Assembly: GCA_949361645.1 (NCBI GenBank)
Contig: OX442428.1
Location: forward strand, 2,467,847 to 2,531,846
Length of the DNA stretch: 64,000 nucleotides
From: Spongilla lacustris
Lineage: Eukaryota > Porifera > Demospongiae > Spongillida > Spongillidae
Direction: 5' to 3'
Below the pieces are notes generated by a model. The model was given only the letters and a program-made list of their open reading frames with translations. It had not been told where the DNA came from and searched no databases. The position numbers and the translations under genes are program-made. Below are positions 27,401-39,160 of this stretch, piece after piece. The first letter of the stretch is position 1. The number at the start of each line of letters is the position of its first letter.

Positions 27401-30400
27401 CATCCAATGTAACCGATTGTACCAAGGATAGGTGCATGTATATACATTGTACATGTACATCAAGTGCACTTGTAATAGTGGGGAGTTGCCAATAGTGTGA
27501 AGCCATTATTAAAATACTGTGTGAATGTCTCACAAGACAACTTAAACATAGCAGGTGAATATTTGTTTGTAGAGCCAAGGAACATCAACAACTGGGAACG
27601 AAGCAAAATGCACACCAATGCTGTATGCAAATGATGCATCAGTGTGTTATCCATACCTTACACAATACAAAAACAGCTGTATTCCCTCTTTAATGAACAA
27701 GGATGGTGTGCATATCTCATCAAATGTTAGCTTGCAACAAAGTGAAAGTACAGCAAGTCAATTGAAAACATTTCAAAGTTTCCTTTCATCACAATGTCAG
27801 GCAGTTGCTTTGCCTTTTCTGTGCTTGTATCTGTTTCCGCTTTGTGATGAAAATCAGACTATATACCTCCCTTCAATGGCAGAATGCATTTCAATAAGTA
27901 CAGACATATGCAAATCTGAATGGATGAAAGCTATGAACTTGCAATTGGTCACTAACCTGCCAGTCTGTTCAACACTACCAAACACATCTCCATGCAATCG
28001 TACGTGGCATATACTATATATTTTTTGTTATTCATCATATGAATTTTGCTCTTTTATGTAGAATCCACCAATACATCTACTTCCACATCATTGCTTGTAA
28101 CAAATACATATAGCAACTGCAGTGAAAATTTTATTTTTGTTGGAAATCATTGCCTCCCTGGTTGTCCAAAATGGTCATTGAGAGCCAATGGTGCAAATGC
28201 AGATGGTGTGGTGGTCACGGCAGCTGTAGTTGGTCTAATCAGTGGTGCCATTGTCCTCTTGCTTTCCTCTTTGCGCTACAAGAGAATGTAAGTTGGTAGT
28301 GATTAGGTAGATATTTTGATTAACTATACCTTCTTGTCTCCATTGTTAGGTTTGCATTTCCTTCAATTCTAGTTGTCTACCAGACTGCAACAACTGTATT
28401 GCTTGGTAAGTGTAAGCAAACGTAATTGGGCCTCCTGGAAACACAATTTTGGCAGGTCAACCTTTGGGCCATATATTGCCTACTACAGTTTTATCATTGT
28501 ATGTGTATGCTGGGCAAAAATATGGTAGTTGGACTAAACAAGCTAATTTAGAAAATACTTCACCATAATACATGCATCTAACACCCTAACACGTGAAACT
28601 ATATCTGCATGATATCACAAAACTAATTCCAAACTCTTATGAAAGCTACTTAAGCATCATTATCCATGCCCACTGCTATTGCATAGTATTAATAACATGT
28701 TTGTAGCAGTATGAGAGAAGTGTGAGACCCAAGGGTGCATGGCAGGCTCAAGCACTCACACAAGAATACCCTTTACTGAGATACATGCAAACATATGTCA
28801 GCACTGATCAGTATATCGAGTATATATACATGAATTGATAATAATTCCTTGACCTTGATTACATGAAATTCTCCATTTTTAGCATTGTTTGCAATCATCA
28901 GTTTCATTGATCCAAAGGCACTGTACTGCACATCGCCAGATTGGATAGCAAGCTTATCTAAATCTACTCCATTTTGTGCAATATCCGGTAAGTTCACATT
29001 TCATTTGCAAAATACCACTGATTGATAATTTCAGTATTTCGAACTTTCCATTTCAATAGACAAAACAAATCTATATAAACTGTAATTATTTAGAATCTAT
29101 CAGGCCAAATATCTTTGCAATGCCTTAGGATACCACAGTGCAGAGCGCATAGATTTTCTCAATATCCACATGATGTATCAATTTTAAACGCATCTTTAGC
29201 AAGCCCTATTGGTTGATACTTGCCTAACATTTGTTCTTCATGCCCTTTCTACACTGGACCCAAAAAAATGATTCAAACTCACTCTGTACATTTATATATG
29301 TACCTGTTTGAAATGTAAGTATTGAATGTTTGTAAATGTCAGTAATCTGGAAGGTCAGTTATATATTCCTATGTACAATTTAAACCACTTTATGCATGTA
29401 TTTCAAAACACAATTTGGGTTTGTGTAATGACAGCACTAAAAGCTAACATCAATATTGGCCAGCTGTATAACAGTAATACCAACAGCTTTTTTAAATACA
29501 ACTTCATGTGCTGCAATATACTCATTTCATTCTAGATATGGTTCTGCAGACATGAATGTAATAGTTTTCTTCATCCCCTGCCATTTCAGGTGCTGTTCTG
29601 TACTTTTGTTTGATGCAAATGGCAGTATTATGGATATGTCATGTTACAGTTATCTTCTGGAATGTCATATTCCCCATACATGCTATGAACTTTAACACAC
29701 TGCATAGAATGAAGTACATCCATATGATAACAGTAGGCTTGGCAATCATCATACCTGCTGCTACTGTTGCTGCTGCATTCGGTACTGGTGGATTTATCCC
29801 TGGTACATTCCCACCAGTATTATGTGTATCAAGAAATGCTGATGCTGGGTTTTATGGCATTGTGTTGCCAATCAGTATTATCATACCGAGTGGAGTGACC
29901 TTACTGCTATTTGTGTTCTGGAACATTCATAAGGTACATATGGAGCTGGAAAGGGAAAGAACGATGAGTAGGTTTGCTGTTTCCGTATAGCTTCTATTTC
30001 AAACTGCTTTTAAACTAAATAGCGTCAATCATTATAGGCCTTAATAAATTTTAGACGTCTGTATTTGATCATTCATGAGATAATTGATCGTCATTCCCTT
30101 AGATGGTTTATGAATTTGTTACTTGTACAGTATTTACACCCTCAGTGTATATTGTGCCAGTTTCAATAGCATCTTAGTTGATATGCCAATCTGAATGATA
30201 GTGTACCAGCTCTTAATCACAAAATAATTAGGCCAGGACGAGATGATTTTACAAAAAAAATATTCCTCTGTAATATACAAAAAAGTAAATTGTGCCTTTT
30301 TTAGGGCATGTGCATGTACATGTGTTTGGTATGCAAAGCTCAGTAACTTTCGTTGTTCCTTAGCAACATGTACTGCAACGGTATCAAAGCTCAAAAAGTC

Positions 30401-30792
30401 CCATCAAACTAGGAAAGGCAGAGAAGAAAGTTCTCATTGTATTTTCGTACTATGTGCTTCTGGGAGTAATAGCTCTTGCAGCATTTGGAATAAGTACAAG
30501 AACTGGTGGCATTTTTGCCAATGCACTTACACTTTACTTTGCATGCGAGAGTACAACACCAGGAAATTGCGAAGCAAGTAAGAATACAGCCAAGCAGAAC
30601 GCCTACCCTGGCCTAACTGATACTGCATATATCCTGCTTGCTCTGTTTCCACTTGTGAACTTGGTGTATGCATTAAATTTCAATGAGCTGAAGGAGATTT
30701 GGCTTACTCGGTTCAAGCAGAAATGGTTTTCATCTGCACCATTTACTACAGAATCAACATTGGATAGAAAGGACCTGCCCACTAAACTATAA
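22744..30792 (+). CDS. Gene C: Frizzled-like receptor with CRD and 7TM domain, 7 exons, 584 aa
   Basis: Exons: 22744-22911, 27573-27999, 28062-28287, 28350-28405, 28883-28987, 29590-29933, 30364-30792. All junctions are GT/AG and the 1755 bases are open. The order is: charged leader and hydrophobic anchor (about residues 24-50), CRD with ten cysteines (69-197), a stalk with a CLPGCPKW cysteine motif (229-236), then TM1 248-268, TM2 about 277-302, TM3 329-352, TM4 370-391, TM5 416-438, TM6 464-484, TM7 528-548 and a 36-residue tail. The CRD words FLCLYLFPLC and LPVCSTLP match the Frizzled CRD pattern. The membrane part matches genes A, E and F exon for exon. The KTxxxW motif expected after TM7 of Frizzled is absent (the tail starts NFNELKEIW). 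It is most likely a plasma-membrane receptor; the ligand is unknown. It lies opposite in direction to its paralogues. An ATG at 22744 was chosen because the frame upstream has no earlier ATG. Confidence 0.82.
23368..23396 (+). repeat. (AAAT)n microsatellite
   Basis: About seven tandem AAAT units lie in gene C intron 1. Confidence 0.9.
24402..24433 (+). repeat. Poly-C tract (32 C)
   Basis: It lies in gene C intron 1, next to a GC-rich patch (24250-24470) of unknown origin. Frames reading through it as poly-proline or poly-glycine are not genes. Confidence 0.9.
25387..25671 (+). CDS. Possible orphan exon with one membrane segment inside gene C intron 1
   Basis: An open frame follows an AACTAAG acceptor-like site and runs to TAA. 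It includes YTCSSILVLFVFNSVLTLPG and, after a short hydrophilic turn, a helix-like NIIVFSTALLLFLLP. The spacing (hydrophobic, LP-x(4)-EN, hydrophobic, LP) recalls the TM1-TM2 region of pentameric ligand-gated channels, but the resemblance is weak. Its phase does not fit gene C exon 1. It could be a gene fragment, a nested gene, or chance. Confidence 0.25.
   Translation, partial: VHCQSSNSPMKSPAKTAFSPTCTSLELNEFSFIGPYTCSSILVLFVFNSVLTLPGSKENSIEHRISMAFNIIVFSTALLLFLLPYVVEHIFEGY
25915..26394 (+). other. Unidentified 159-codon open frame in gene C intron 1
   Basis: The frame has a protein-like composition in its second half (aromatic and charged residues around FYHYTKWITVESIKLPYLNY and RDLIYVTGVPFYPF). 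I recognise no family. It is unusually long for this AT-rich DNA, so it may be a real exon or a transposon relic. Confidence 0.3.
27573..27999 (+). CDS. Gene C exon 2: Frizzled-type cysteine-rich domain
   Basis: The whole CRD is on one exon, phase 0 to phase 1. Its cysteines fall in KCTPM, VCYPYL, NSCIP, QCQAVALPFLCLYLFPLC, ECISI, ICKSEW, PVCSTLP and SPC. The ten cysteines and the FLC-x(5)-LC spacing fit known Frizzled CRDs. The split codon at its end makes an N-Q-S sequon. Many N-x-S/T sites suggest a secreted or extracellular location. Confidence 0.82.
28062..28287 (+). CDS. Gene C exon 3: stalk and TM1
   Basis: A serine/threonine-rich linker leads to YSNCSENF, then HCLPGCPKW, then TM1 (VVVTAAVVGLISGAIVLLL) and basic RYKR. 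It is 27 bases longer than the 199-bp exon of genes A and E, the extra being linker. Confidence 0.8.
28350..28405 (+). CDS. Gene C exon 4: intracellular loop 1 and start of TM2
   Basis: This 56-bp exon, flanked by TTAG and GTAAGT, encodes FAFPSILVVYQTATTVLL. Its length is identical in genes A and E. The F-x-x-P position parallels the proline-containing loop before TM2 of Frizzled. Confidence 0.8.
28883..28987 (+). CDS. Gene C exon 5: end of TM2 and first extracellular loop
   Basis: This 105-bp exon encodes LFAIISFIDPKALYC, then PDWIASL, then TPFCAIS. The two cysteines are conserved in genes A, E and F. Confidence 0.82.
29590..29933 (+). CDS. Gene C exon 6: TM3 to TM5
   Basis: This 344-bp exon carries TM3 (AVLWICHVTVIFW), KYIHMITV leading into TM4, a second extracellular loop with FGTGGF and VLC, and TM5 (PISIIIPSGVTLLLFVFW). 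The order and cysteine position match Frizzled TM3-TM5. Confidence 0.82.
30364..30792 (+). CDS. Gene C exon 7: TM6, TM7 and C-tail
   Basis: The exon starts in phase 0 after TTAG with QHVLQRYQSSKS. TM6 (VLIVFSYYVLLGVIALAAF) is followed by a loop with CESTTPGNC, TM7 (YILLALFPLVNLVYAL) and a tail ending DLPTKL at a TAA stop. Confidence 0.82.
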   Translation, partial: QHVLQRYQSSKSPIKLGKAEKKVLIVFSYYVLLGVIALAAFGISTRTGGIFANALTLYFACESTTPGNCEASKNTAKQNAYPGLTDTAYILLALFPLVNLVYALNFNELKEIWLTRFKQKWFSSAPFTTESTLDRKDLPTKL

Positions 30793-32461
30793 CATATGCC
30801 AGTTTGGCATGTTTTGTGTATTAATTTGGCACCATTGCACATGTAAACTTATTCTTGCAAGTGCATATTTTGCCCACATTAGAATTGTCCACAATTAATT
30901 TTGAATCTGATCTACCTGTGGGTTAACAGGAATTGAATTTTCTAGCCCACTTCCCAGATGAACATTGGTATCTTTGTGATAAGAGTATAAACTTCGTATT
31001 GCGGCCTTGTAAATATTTGTATTCATGCTAGGTTGCATTTGACTGCTGTTTTGTGTCCTTTGCCCTCATTCAAACCATCATGGTGAAACATTTGGTGGTG
31101 TTACCATATCATTTTACAGCATGACTGGCAATATATTCATGGCTACTATCATCAGTTTCATGCCCACCATCAATAGAACCTAACCCGTCAAGTTTCATTA
31201 CCACCACCAATCATATTCATGTTAAACATTAATGGACGATCATCACATGCTATTAGGTACATGTATGATACATGTATAAGAAAAGTAATCTCATGATTAT
31301 GAGCCAGCATGGACTTGAATCCTTTATGATTGGTTTGGGTATGCAACATGAGCCTCATTTTAGATCCAGACAGTTAGATAATCATGAGTGTGCTTGAGAT
31401 GAACCTATGTAATGAACTCTCAGTGGCCCTAGAAACTTTCAAATAGAAATAAAAACGTTAGCTTCAAATGTCGTGAAAAGCACGTTTTTTTGAGACATCC
31501 AGTGCACGCGGTACGTATACACTATAGATAGAATCCCAAACACAAATGTTAAGAGCGGAAGCTGTAGCGGAACTATAAGGCAGTGCGATTACAGATATAC
31601 ATAAAATAAGTAGCTTAAATGAGTATAATTTGCACTTTTAAAGTGTAAGTGGCTTAACTTTATAGCCAATTTATCGAGAGTTACGGCAGACAGCAGTAAC
31701 TCATAATTTGTGCCGTATCAACATTAAAATGCTTCTTGGTTGAATCGCTATATCTTCCGAACGCCAAACCCTATGGACTTCCTATTTTCAACAGTTCATA
31801 CTACACCATTTCTCTATGACAAATTACATTTTGGAGTCTTGCAACTTGCTCCACGCCAGTATTGCAGCGTTCGATACCCGACCAGGTTCGATAGTGTTTA
31901 GCGCTCTGAAGATGTAGCGATTCGAACAAGAAGCATTTTTCAGTATAACATTATAAAACTAGGACATTTCACGTTCACGGAAACTGTCCCAAATTATTTT
32001 ATTACAAAAACGCAACCCGCGTATAACTCGCTTCCCGATAATTGAATAGTATAACTCTTTGTTGCTATCGAACCAGAAGACAAAGACGATCATTTTTATT
32101 CAGACCATTTGCTTTAAGAGTAATGTTCTCGTTCCCAGAGTTATCTTTCTCCATACAGAGTATAACTCGCTATGGGAACCCTTTATTAAAGAGTGCCAAT
32201 TACACCGTTAATTAAATAGCTTTATAATTTCCTGTGGAAGACCGGCCAACCATTCAGCTAGACGTGTGAATTCATCAATGACGATTGATTCGGGGTCAGG
32301 TCATTATCAATGGGGACAAGAACTCGATAGAATCATGGTATAAAGGTGTGCATGTTTATATATAGGTTATCTCTGGATTATGTTTATGTTTGGTTATATA
32401 TACCATGTACATGTACTTTACATTAACCCTTTGACGTAACCGGAAGTTGTTACAATAATTA
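30793..32461. other. Gene C 3' flank and spacer
   Basis: The first few hundred bases probably include the 3' untranslated region. From about 31700 comes a dispersed repeat copy. No gene is seen. Confidence 0.5.
31725..31885 (+). repeat. Dispersed repeat family R, copy 4 (partial)
   Basis: It contains TGAATCGCTATATCTTCC, CAGTTCATA, ACACCATTTCTCTATGA and TTGCTCCACGCCAGTATTGC, which recur in the same order at about 48800-48930. Confidence 0.6.
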
Positions 32462-34089
32462 CAGTGCTCCAAATGTAAAGCTGCCAAAACTGAATTTTTC
32501 AGTTTTTGGCTTATATCTTTTCAACCGATCATATTTAGAGCAGGGCAATTACATTTTCACATTCAGCAAACACTTCTGTGTAAGTAACTGTGGTGTTAAT
32601 CTAATTAGCACACGTAAACAAAGCTTGGCTACTTGTAAACAAATAACGGTCAAAAGCTCATTTTTCAATCATAACTCCCACCAGGAGTGTAACAGTAAGT
32701 TCAAATTTATGTTGTAAGTACAACATCAGATCTCCTATATATATGGTTGGTTTGGCATCTTAAGTCCAACTGCTTGGGAAGATCGGTCCGGATTTATCAA
32801 ATTTTCGAGGACGTTCGCGGTTCGCTGAAATTCAGACGATTTAGTTCGACTTAAGAAATGATTTTTACATACTGTTATAAAGAAGTGGTCGGAGTATCTG
32901 TATAATTTTTTATAATTATGTACGGCGTTTGCGAAGGTGCGCAATACGAGATTAAAAGCTAAAAAGCTTTAATTTTCCGCGGTTTCATCATTATTTAAGA
33001 AATAAGTGACGTTTTATGACGTTGTTGACATTACCGTGCAACGTCACTTTCACGCGGCGCGCACTAAATGAATTGCAAATGCTTTCTGCAGTTCCCAGGT
33101 AGCATTTCGTTCTATGTACATTAACCGGCATTCCTCTGTCAAACACAGACTTGTTCTCGTTCAAAACGCTGCTAGTTGTGCATATAGCTTTGAGTTCAGG
33201 AGATTTCAGTTCTTGACATGAGAAATGCGTGTAGTCTATCATTTGCCTTCGCGCTGCTTGATCTTGTGCCTTTTCCAGTTGAAGAACTGGAGACTCCTTC
33301 AAAACTACTCGCTTGTTCTAACAAGGCTGACATGTCTCGCTTCCGTCGCTTGACACAGTAGAACGCTCGTAGGTCTAGTTTCCAAGGCATGGTCTGATTC
33401 TACGCTTGTTTGGCTCAGAAAAGAACTCGTAGACAAAGAAGCTTTCGATGACATCATTCGCAATTCCAGTTACAACACACCTCAAGGGTATGAATTAAAA
33501 TGAAGCCGGCTAGACTGTGACGTTACAAAAGCAATAGCTTACGGAGAGGAACGGAGAAATCGATTTCATGTGAAATAATTTAAGCTTTTTAGCTTTCCAT
33601 CTCTTATTGCGCACCTTCGCAAGCGCCGTACATAATTATAAAAAATTATACAGATACTCCGACCACTTCTTTGTAACAGTATGTAAAAATCATTTCTTAA
33701 GTCGAACTAAATCGTCCGAATTTCAGCGAACCGCGAACGCCCTCGAAAATTTGATAAATCCGGACCGATCTTCCCAAGTAGTTGGACTTAAGATGCCAAA
33801 TCAACCATATATATAGGAGATCTAATGTTGTACTTACAACATAAATTTGAACTTACTGTTACATTCCTGGTGGGAGTTATGATTGAAAAATGAGCTTTTG
33901 ACCGTTATTTGTTTACAAGTAGCCAAGCTTTGTTTACGTGTGCTAATTAGATTAACACCACAGTTACTTACACAGAAGTGTTTGCTGAATGTGAAAATGT
34001 AGTTGCCCTGCTCTAAATATGATCGGTTGAAAAGATATAAGCCAAAAACTGAAAAATTCAGTTTTGGCAGCTTTACATTTGGAGCACTG
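32462..34089 (-). mobile_element. TA-flanked long-inverted-repeat DNA element, copy 1 (1628 bp)
   Basis: It begins CAGTGCTCCAAATG and ends with the exact reverse complement; both ends sit next to TA. The arms are about 515 bp (32462 to about 32975 and about 33578 to 34089) around a 600-bp core. The TA duplication and CAGTG ends fit the Tc1/mariner style of insertion. No transposase frame is present, so it is non-autonomous. A core frame of 64 codons (33390-33196, minus; RDMSALLEQASSFEG) and another of 103 codons overlap and show no known domain. The minus orientation is given relative to copy 2. Confidence 0.88.
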
Positions 34090-34618
34090 TACGCTATACG
34101 CCAGAGCTGTAAATTGAATTTTATTATTGGAGCGTATCATTCGCGCCTTGGGCCTTTTTGTCTAAACGGCGCGTACAATCGAGTTAATCTTCTCCGTGTG
34201 AGTCAGAAAGGGGTTCTACTATCCCGATTGTGGTGTTTGAACTCATTCCGTACGATTTTCGTAATGCTTGGAACGTCGAGTTCATGTCGCTTCAAACGGT
34301 CGAGAATTGGCAGCTCTGCTAAGGTAATCAGGACGACTATATTGTCACGGTCGGTCTTGCTCTGACTTGTTTTGTGTTCCTATATGCGTTAGACTTTTAA
34401 TACTAGCGGTTGACCACTTCAGCCATACTCACTAACATACCAGCTGTTCGAGACGATGCGCATCAAATGGAAACGAAGAGAAAGCACATCGCGAAAGGAA
34501 TAGTAAGTTGTATATGAAGTGTTACAAATCGTACGGTTGTTATTTTACCTACCATTGTCATCTATAGGGTGAAAATAATAGTGAAGTAGGGAAGGTACCT
34601 GAGTATGGGTGTGGTGTG
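34090..34618. other. Spacer between palindromic element and minisatellite
   Basis: About 470 bases of ordinary unique sequence; the only frame starts inside the preceding element. Nothing recognised. Confidence 0.4.
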
Positions 34619-37446
34619 AGGAGGGACGATGGGAGTGGTGTTAGTTTGAGCATAGTTGAGATGCAAGGGGAGAACTTGGTTGTTACGCAAGGGTGGATTA
34701 TGGTTCTGGCGCACGGGGTGAACATCGTTCTGGTGCAAGGGGGGAATATGGTTGTGATGCAAGGGGTGAATATGGTTCTGGTGCAAGGGTATGGTTGTGA
34801 TGCAAGGGGTGAACATGGTTCTGGTGCAAGGGTGAAACATGCTTGTGATGCAAGGGGTGAACATGGTTCAAGGGGTGAACATGGTTCTCACACAAGGGGT
34901 GAACATGGTTCTGGTGCAAGAGTGGAATATGGTTGTGATGCAAGGGGGGAATATGGTTCTGGTGCAAGGGGTGAACATGGTGCTGGCACAAGGGGTGAAC
35001 ATGGTTCTGGTGCAAGGGGTAAACATGGTGCTGGTGCAAGGGGTAAACATGGTGCTGGCACAAGGGGTGAACATGGTGCTGGCACAAGGGGTGAACATGG
35101 TTCTCGCGCAAGGGCTGAACATGTTTCTGGTGCAAGGGGGGTATATGATTGTGATGCGAGGGGTGAACATGGTTCTGGCGCAAGGGTGGAATATGGTTGT
35201 GATGCAAGGGGTGAACATGGATCTGGTGCAAGGGGGGAATATGGTTGTGATGCAAGGGGGGAATATGGTTCTGGCGCAAGGGGTGAACATGGTTCTGGTG
35301 CAAGGGGTTCTGGTGCAAGGGTGGAATATGCTTGTGATGCAAAGGGGGAATATGGTTCTGGTGCAAGGGTGGAATATGCTTGTGATGCAAGGGGTGAACA
35401 TGGTTCTGGTTCAAGGGGTGAACATGGTGCTGGCACAAGGGGTAAACATGGTGCTGGCACAAGGGGTGAACATGGTGCTGGCACAAGGGGTGAACATGGT
35501 GCTGGCACAAGGGGTGAACATGGTGCTGGCACAAGGGGTGAACATGGTGCTGGCACAAGGGGTGAACATGGTGCTGGCACAAGGGTTAAACATGGTGCTG
35601 GCACAAGGGGTGAACATGGTGCTGGCACAAGGGGTGAACATGGTTCTGGTACAAGGGGTGCACATGGTGCTGGCACAAGGGGTAAACATGGTGCTGGCAC
35701 AAGGGGTGAACATGGTTCAAGGGGTGAACATGTTTCTGGTGCAAGGGGGGTATATGGTTGTGATGCGAGGGGTGAACATAGTTCTGGCGCAAGGGTGGAA
35801 TCTGGTTGTGATGCAAGGGGGGAATATGGTTCTGGCACAAGGGGGGAATACGGTTCTGGCGCAAGGGGTGAACATGGTTCTGGTGCAAGGGGGGAATATG
35901 CTTGTGATGCAAGGAGTGAACATGGTTCTGGTGCAAGGGTGGAATATGGTTGTGATGCAAGGGGGGAATATGGTTTAGGTGCAAGGGGTGAACATGGTGC
36001 TGGCACAAGGGGTGAACATGGTGCTGGCACAAGGGGTGAACATGGTGCTGGCACAAGGGGTGAACATGGTGCTGGCACAAGGGGTGAACATGGTGCTGGC
36101 ACAAGGGGTGAACATGGTGCTGGCACAAGGGGTGAACATGGTGCTGGCACAAGAGGTGAACATGGTGCTGGCACAAGGGGTAAACATGGTGCTGGCACAA
36201 GGGGTGAACATGGTGCTGGCACAAGGGGTGAACATGGTGCTGGCACAAGGGGTGAACATGGTTCTGGTGCAAGGGGTAAACATGGTGCTGGCACAAGGGG
36301 TGAACATGGTTCAAGGGGTGAACATGTTTCTGGTGCAAGGGGGGTATATGGTTGTGATGCGAGGGGTGAACATAGTTCTGGCGCAAGGGTGGAATATGGT
36401 TGTGATGCAAGGGGGGAATATGGTTCTGGCACAAGGGGGGAATACGGTTCTGGCGCAAGGGGTGAACATGGTTCTGGTGCAAGGGGGGAATATGCTTGTG
36501 ATGCAAGTAGTGAACATGGTTCTGGCGCAAGGGTGGAATATGGTTGTGATGCAAGGGGGGAATATGGTTCTGGCACAAGGGGGGAATACGGTTCTGGCGA
36601 AAGGGGTGAACATGGTTCTGGTGCAAGGGGGGAATATGCTTGTGATGCAAGTAGTGAACATGGTTCTGGTGCAAGGGTGGAATATGGTTGTGATGCAAGG
36701 GGGGAATATGGTTTAGGTGCAAGGGGTGAACATGGTGCTGGCACAAAGGGTGAACATGGTGCTGGCACAAGGGGTGAACATGGTTCTGGTGCAAGGGGTG
36801 AACATGGTGCTGGCACAAGGGGTGAACATGGTGCTGGCACAAGGGGTGAACATGGTGCTGGCACAAGGGGTGAACATGGTGCTGGCACAAGGGGTAAACA
36901 TGGTTCTGGCGCAAGGGGTGAACATGGTGCTGGCGCAAGGGGTGAACATGGTGCTGGCACAAGGGGTGAACATGGTGCTGGCACAAGGGGTAAACATGGT
37001 TCTGGCACAAGGGGTGAACATGGTGCTGGCACAAGGGGTGAACATGGTTCTGGTGCAAGGGGTGAACATGTTTCTGGTGCAAGGGGGGAATATGGTTGTG
37101 ATGCAAGGGGGGAATATGGTTTTGGTGCAAGGGGTGAACATGGTGCTGGCACAAGGGGTGAACATGGTGCTGGCACAAAGGGTAAACATGGTGCTGGCAC
37201 AAGGGGTGAACATGGTGCTGGCACAAGGGGTGAACATGGTGCTGGCGCAAGGGGTGAACATGGTTCTCGCGCAAGGGGTGAACATGTTTCTGGTGCAAGG
37301 GGGGAATATGGTTGTGATGCAAGGGGTGAACATGGTTCTGGTGCAAGGAGGTAACATGGGTGTGATGTAAGGAGGGATGATGGGTGTGGTTTGAGTAGGG
37401 AACATGGGTATTATGTAAGAATGGCACATGGATGTGATGCAAGGGA
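34619..37446 (+). repeat. 2.8-kb minisatellite of 24-bp units
   Basis: More than 100 copies of GGTGCTGGCACAAGGGGTGA plus ACAT and close variants are present, with some 18-bp short units and decayed edges. Subtypes differ at GCTGGCACA/TCTGGTGCA and GTGAACAT/GGGAATAT. A larger block recurs 594 bases apart (landmarks at 35718 and 36312). Because the unit is 24 bases and carries no stop codon, long frames open on both strands, including 912 codons at 34616-37354. I read these as a by-product of the repeat. No promoter, splice site or other protein segment supports translation. Confidence 0.93.
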
Positions 37447-39160
37447 ACATACTATATGGTACAGTACTAGGCCCATCTCAATTGTTATTGCAATAAATTT
37501 TCTCACTTCTGCAGCATCATGAGGTACCTGCTTCCACATTGATGCAGGCGTGGGACTTCAATTTCTCAAGATTTGTTTGCTCTGCAATACCTGGCAGCAT
37601 TTCATCGTTGAGCTTGAAGAAGTCAAGCACAGAACAGTGCATGCAGGCCCTTGTGGTGTATCATATGATGTGGTTGTGTGGGTTGTACATGTATATGTAC
37701 ATGTAGGTGGGGTGTAGCTGTGGGTGGGTGTGGGCTGCAGTCATAGAATTATCTCATCGCATGCGATTAGGTAGGTCTTCACAGGATTCCATGTTCACAT
37801 GATATGTACCCTCCAAATTAATCGTCGCTCAACTCTTCATCGTTCATAGGGTCGTTGAGCATACTAATTTCATCCGCTATGTTGAATGAAGCGCGCTTAC
37901 TCGTCTGCTCGTTCGAAGGACCAACGAACCGTAGCAGCTGGCTTTACGCGCTTGCTAACGATGGAGATGACTATTGGTAACCATGTTCGGACGAAATCCT
38001 GTAGCGCTTTTAGCTAGATGCGTAAAACTAGCGCATGAACAAGCGCCATCCGCAAATGTATATAAATATGCCCGTGGCGGTCTATCTAGACGGGCATATA
38101 TATATGCCCGTGGCGGGCAAAGGGTTAAAGTTGAGTTGCGGTAGTATTGATTGACTTAAGTTTTACGTCGCAGAGAACGGCGGCGAACGGCGCTGGCTTA
38201 ACAAGTATACTCGCGCGTTTCAGAACAACTTAAACAGAATTACGTATCCATTACATAATATGGAGTGCTATATTTAAGCGTTTCCATGGCAATATTGTAC
38301 GTATAATTAGAATATCATTTGTGTTCTAATCACGGTTTTGTTTACATGTATGCCGTTGTCTGTCAGAATGCTTTCAAGTCTGCAAACACGAAAGGAATAT
38401 CGCCAAATGCGAGACAACGATTAGAGTCCTCCCAAGTTCGGTACAACAACACAACAGACTCTGAGCACATCATGAAAAATCTGACATTTTCTCGTGACAG
38501 CTAGCATGCAAATTTTTTTATCAAACCGAGCTGTGAGAAGGCAGTGCATAGAAAATTATGAAAAGCTTCGCACGCGTATTTTAACCTAGAGCAACTGCAA
38601 AGGTGACATAACTGTATATATAACATAAACTTTGTGTTGCCAGGCATAATAACACATTGCAATGGATGTTGTCATACAAACCCACTCAGTATCTATGTAT
38701 GGGATGTGCAATATAGTCACTAATGGGTGGTGTAAAAAATAAGGGATTGGAGATACGATAAACACAATATTTCTACAAAATAAATGTAATGCCTTCTTCA
38801 AGTGCTAAAGATAGGAAATATTTATAATGGGACACGAGCGAGTTAAAACTTGCCTCTGACACTTTCAAGAAGCTTGCTTCCCGCCTTTCAGTCCAGGTTA
38901 ACTCCTCCACTTCCATCACTCTGAACAGCATTTATTCCAGACTAAACCTTTCCCTTGTGCGCTCGAATGCCAGAGCATTTCTTGCAAGGGCAGGTCCCCG
39001 TGCTAAAGTCTCAGACCTCTACTTAGATGGTTGACTCATACATAGTTACGTAGTTTACTAGTTTAATATTGAAATTTGTGTTTAACATGTGTATTGTTCA
39101 ATATATTCAGTATACATGTCATAAACAATATAATTTATTCGGCTATATTTAAGTGAAAAT
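37447..39160. other. Spacer with small repeats
   Basis: It includes a GCCCGTGGCGG repeat pair within a short palindromic patch (about 38060-38125) and a 62-codon open relic at about 38846-39034. No intact gene is seen. Confidence 0.4.
38846..39034 (+). pseudogene. Fragment of an element-associated protein C-terminus
   Basis: An open stretch reads FKKLASRLSVQV, then SRLNLSLVRSNARAFLAR, then a stop. A decayed version of the last part occurs at about 58715-58765 (RANARAILRR). It looks like the end of a mobile-element protein, but the family cannot be named with confidence. Confidence 0.35.

Noticed and set aside
34616..37354. A 912-codon gene for a repetitive protein
   Set aside because: Five of the six frames are open over long stretches because the repeat unit is 24 bases without stops. 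No splice, promoter or non-repeat protein part supports it. It is kept only as a finding to check.
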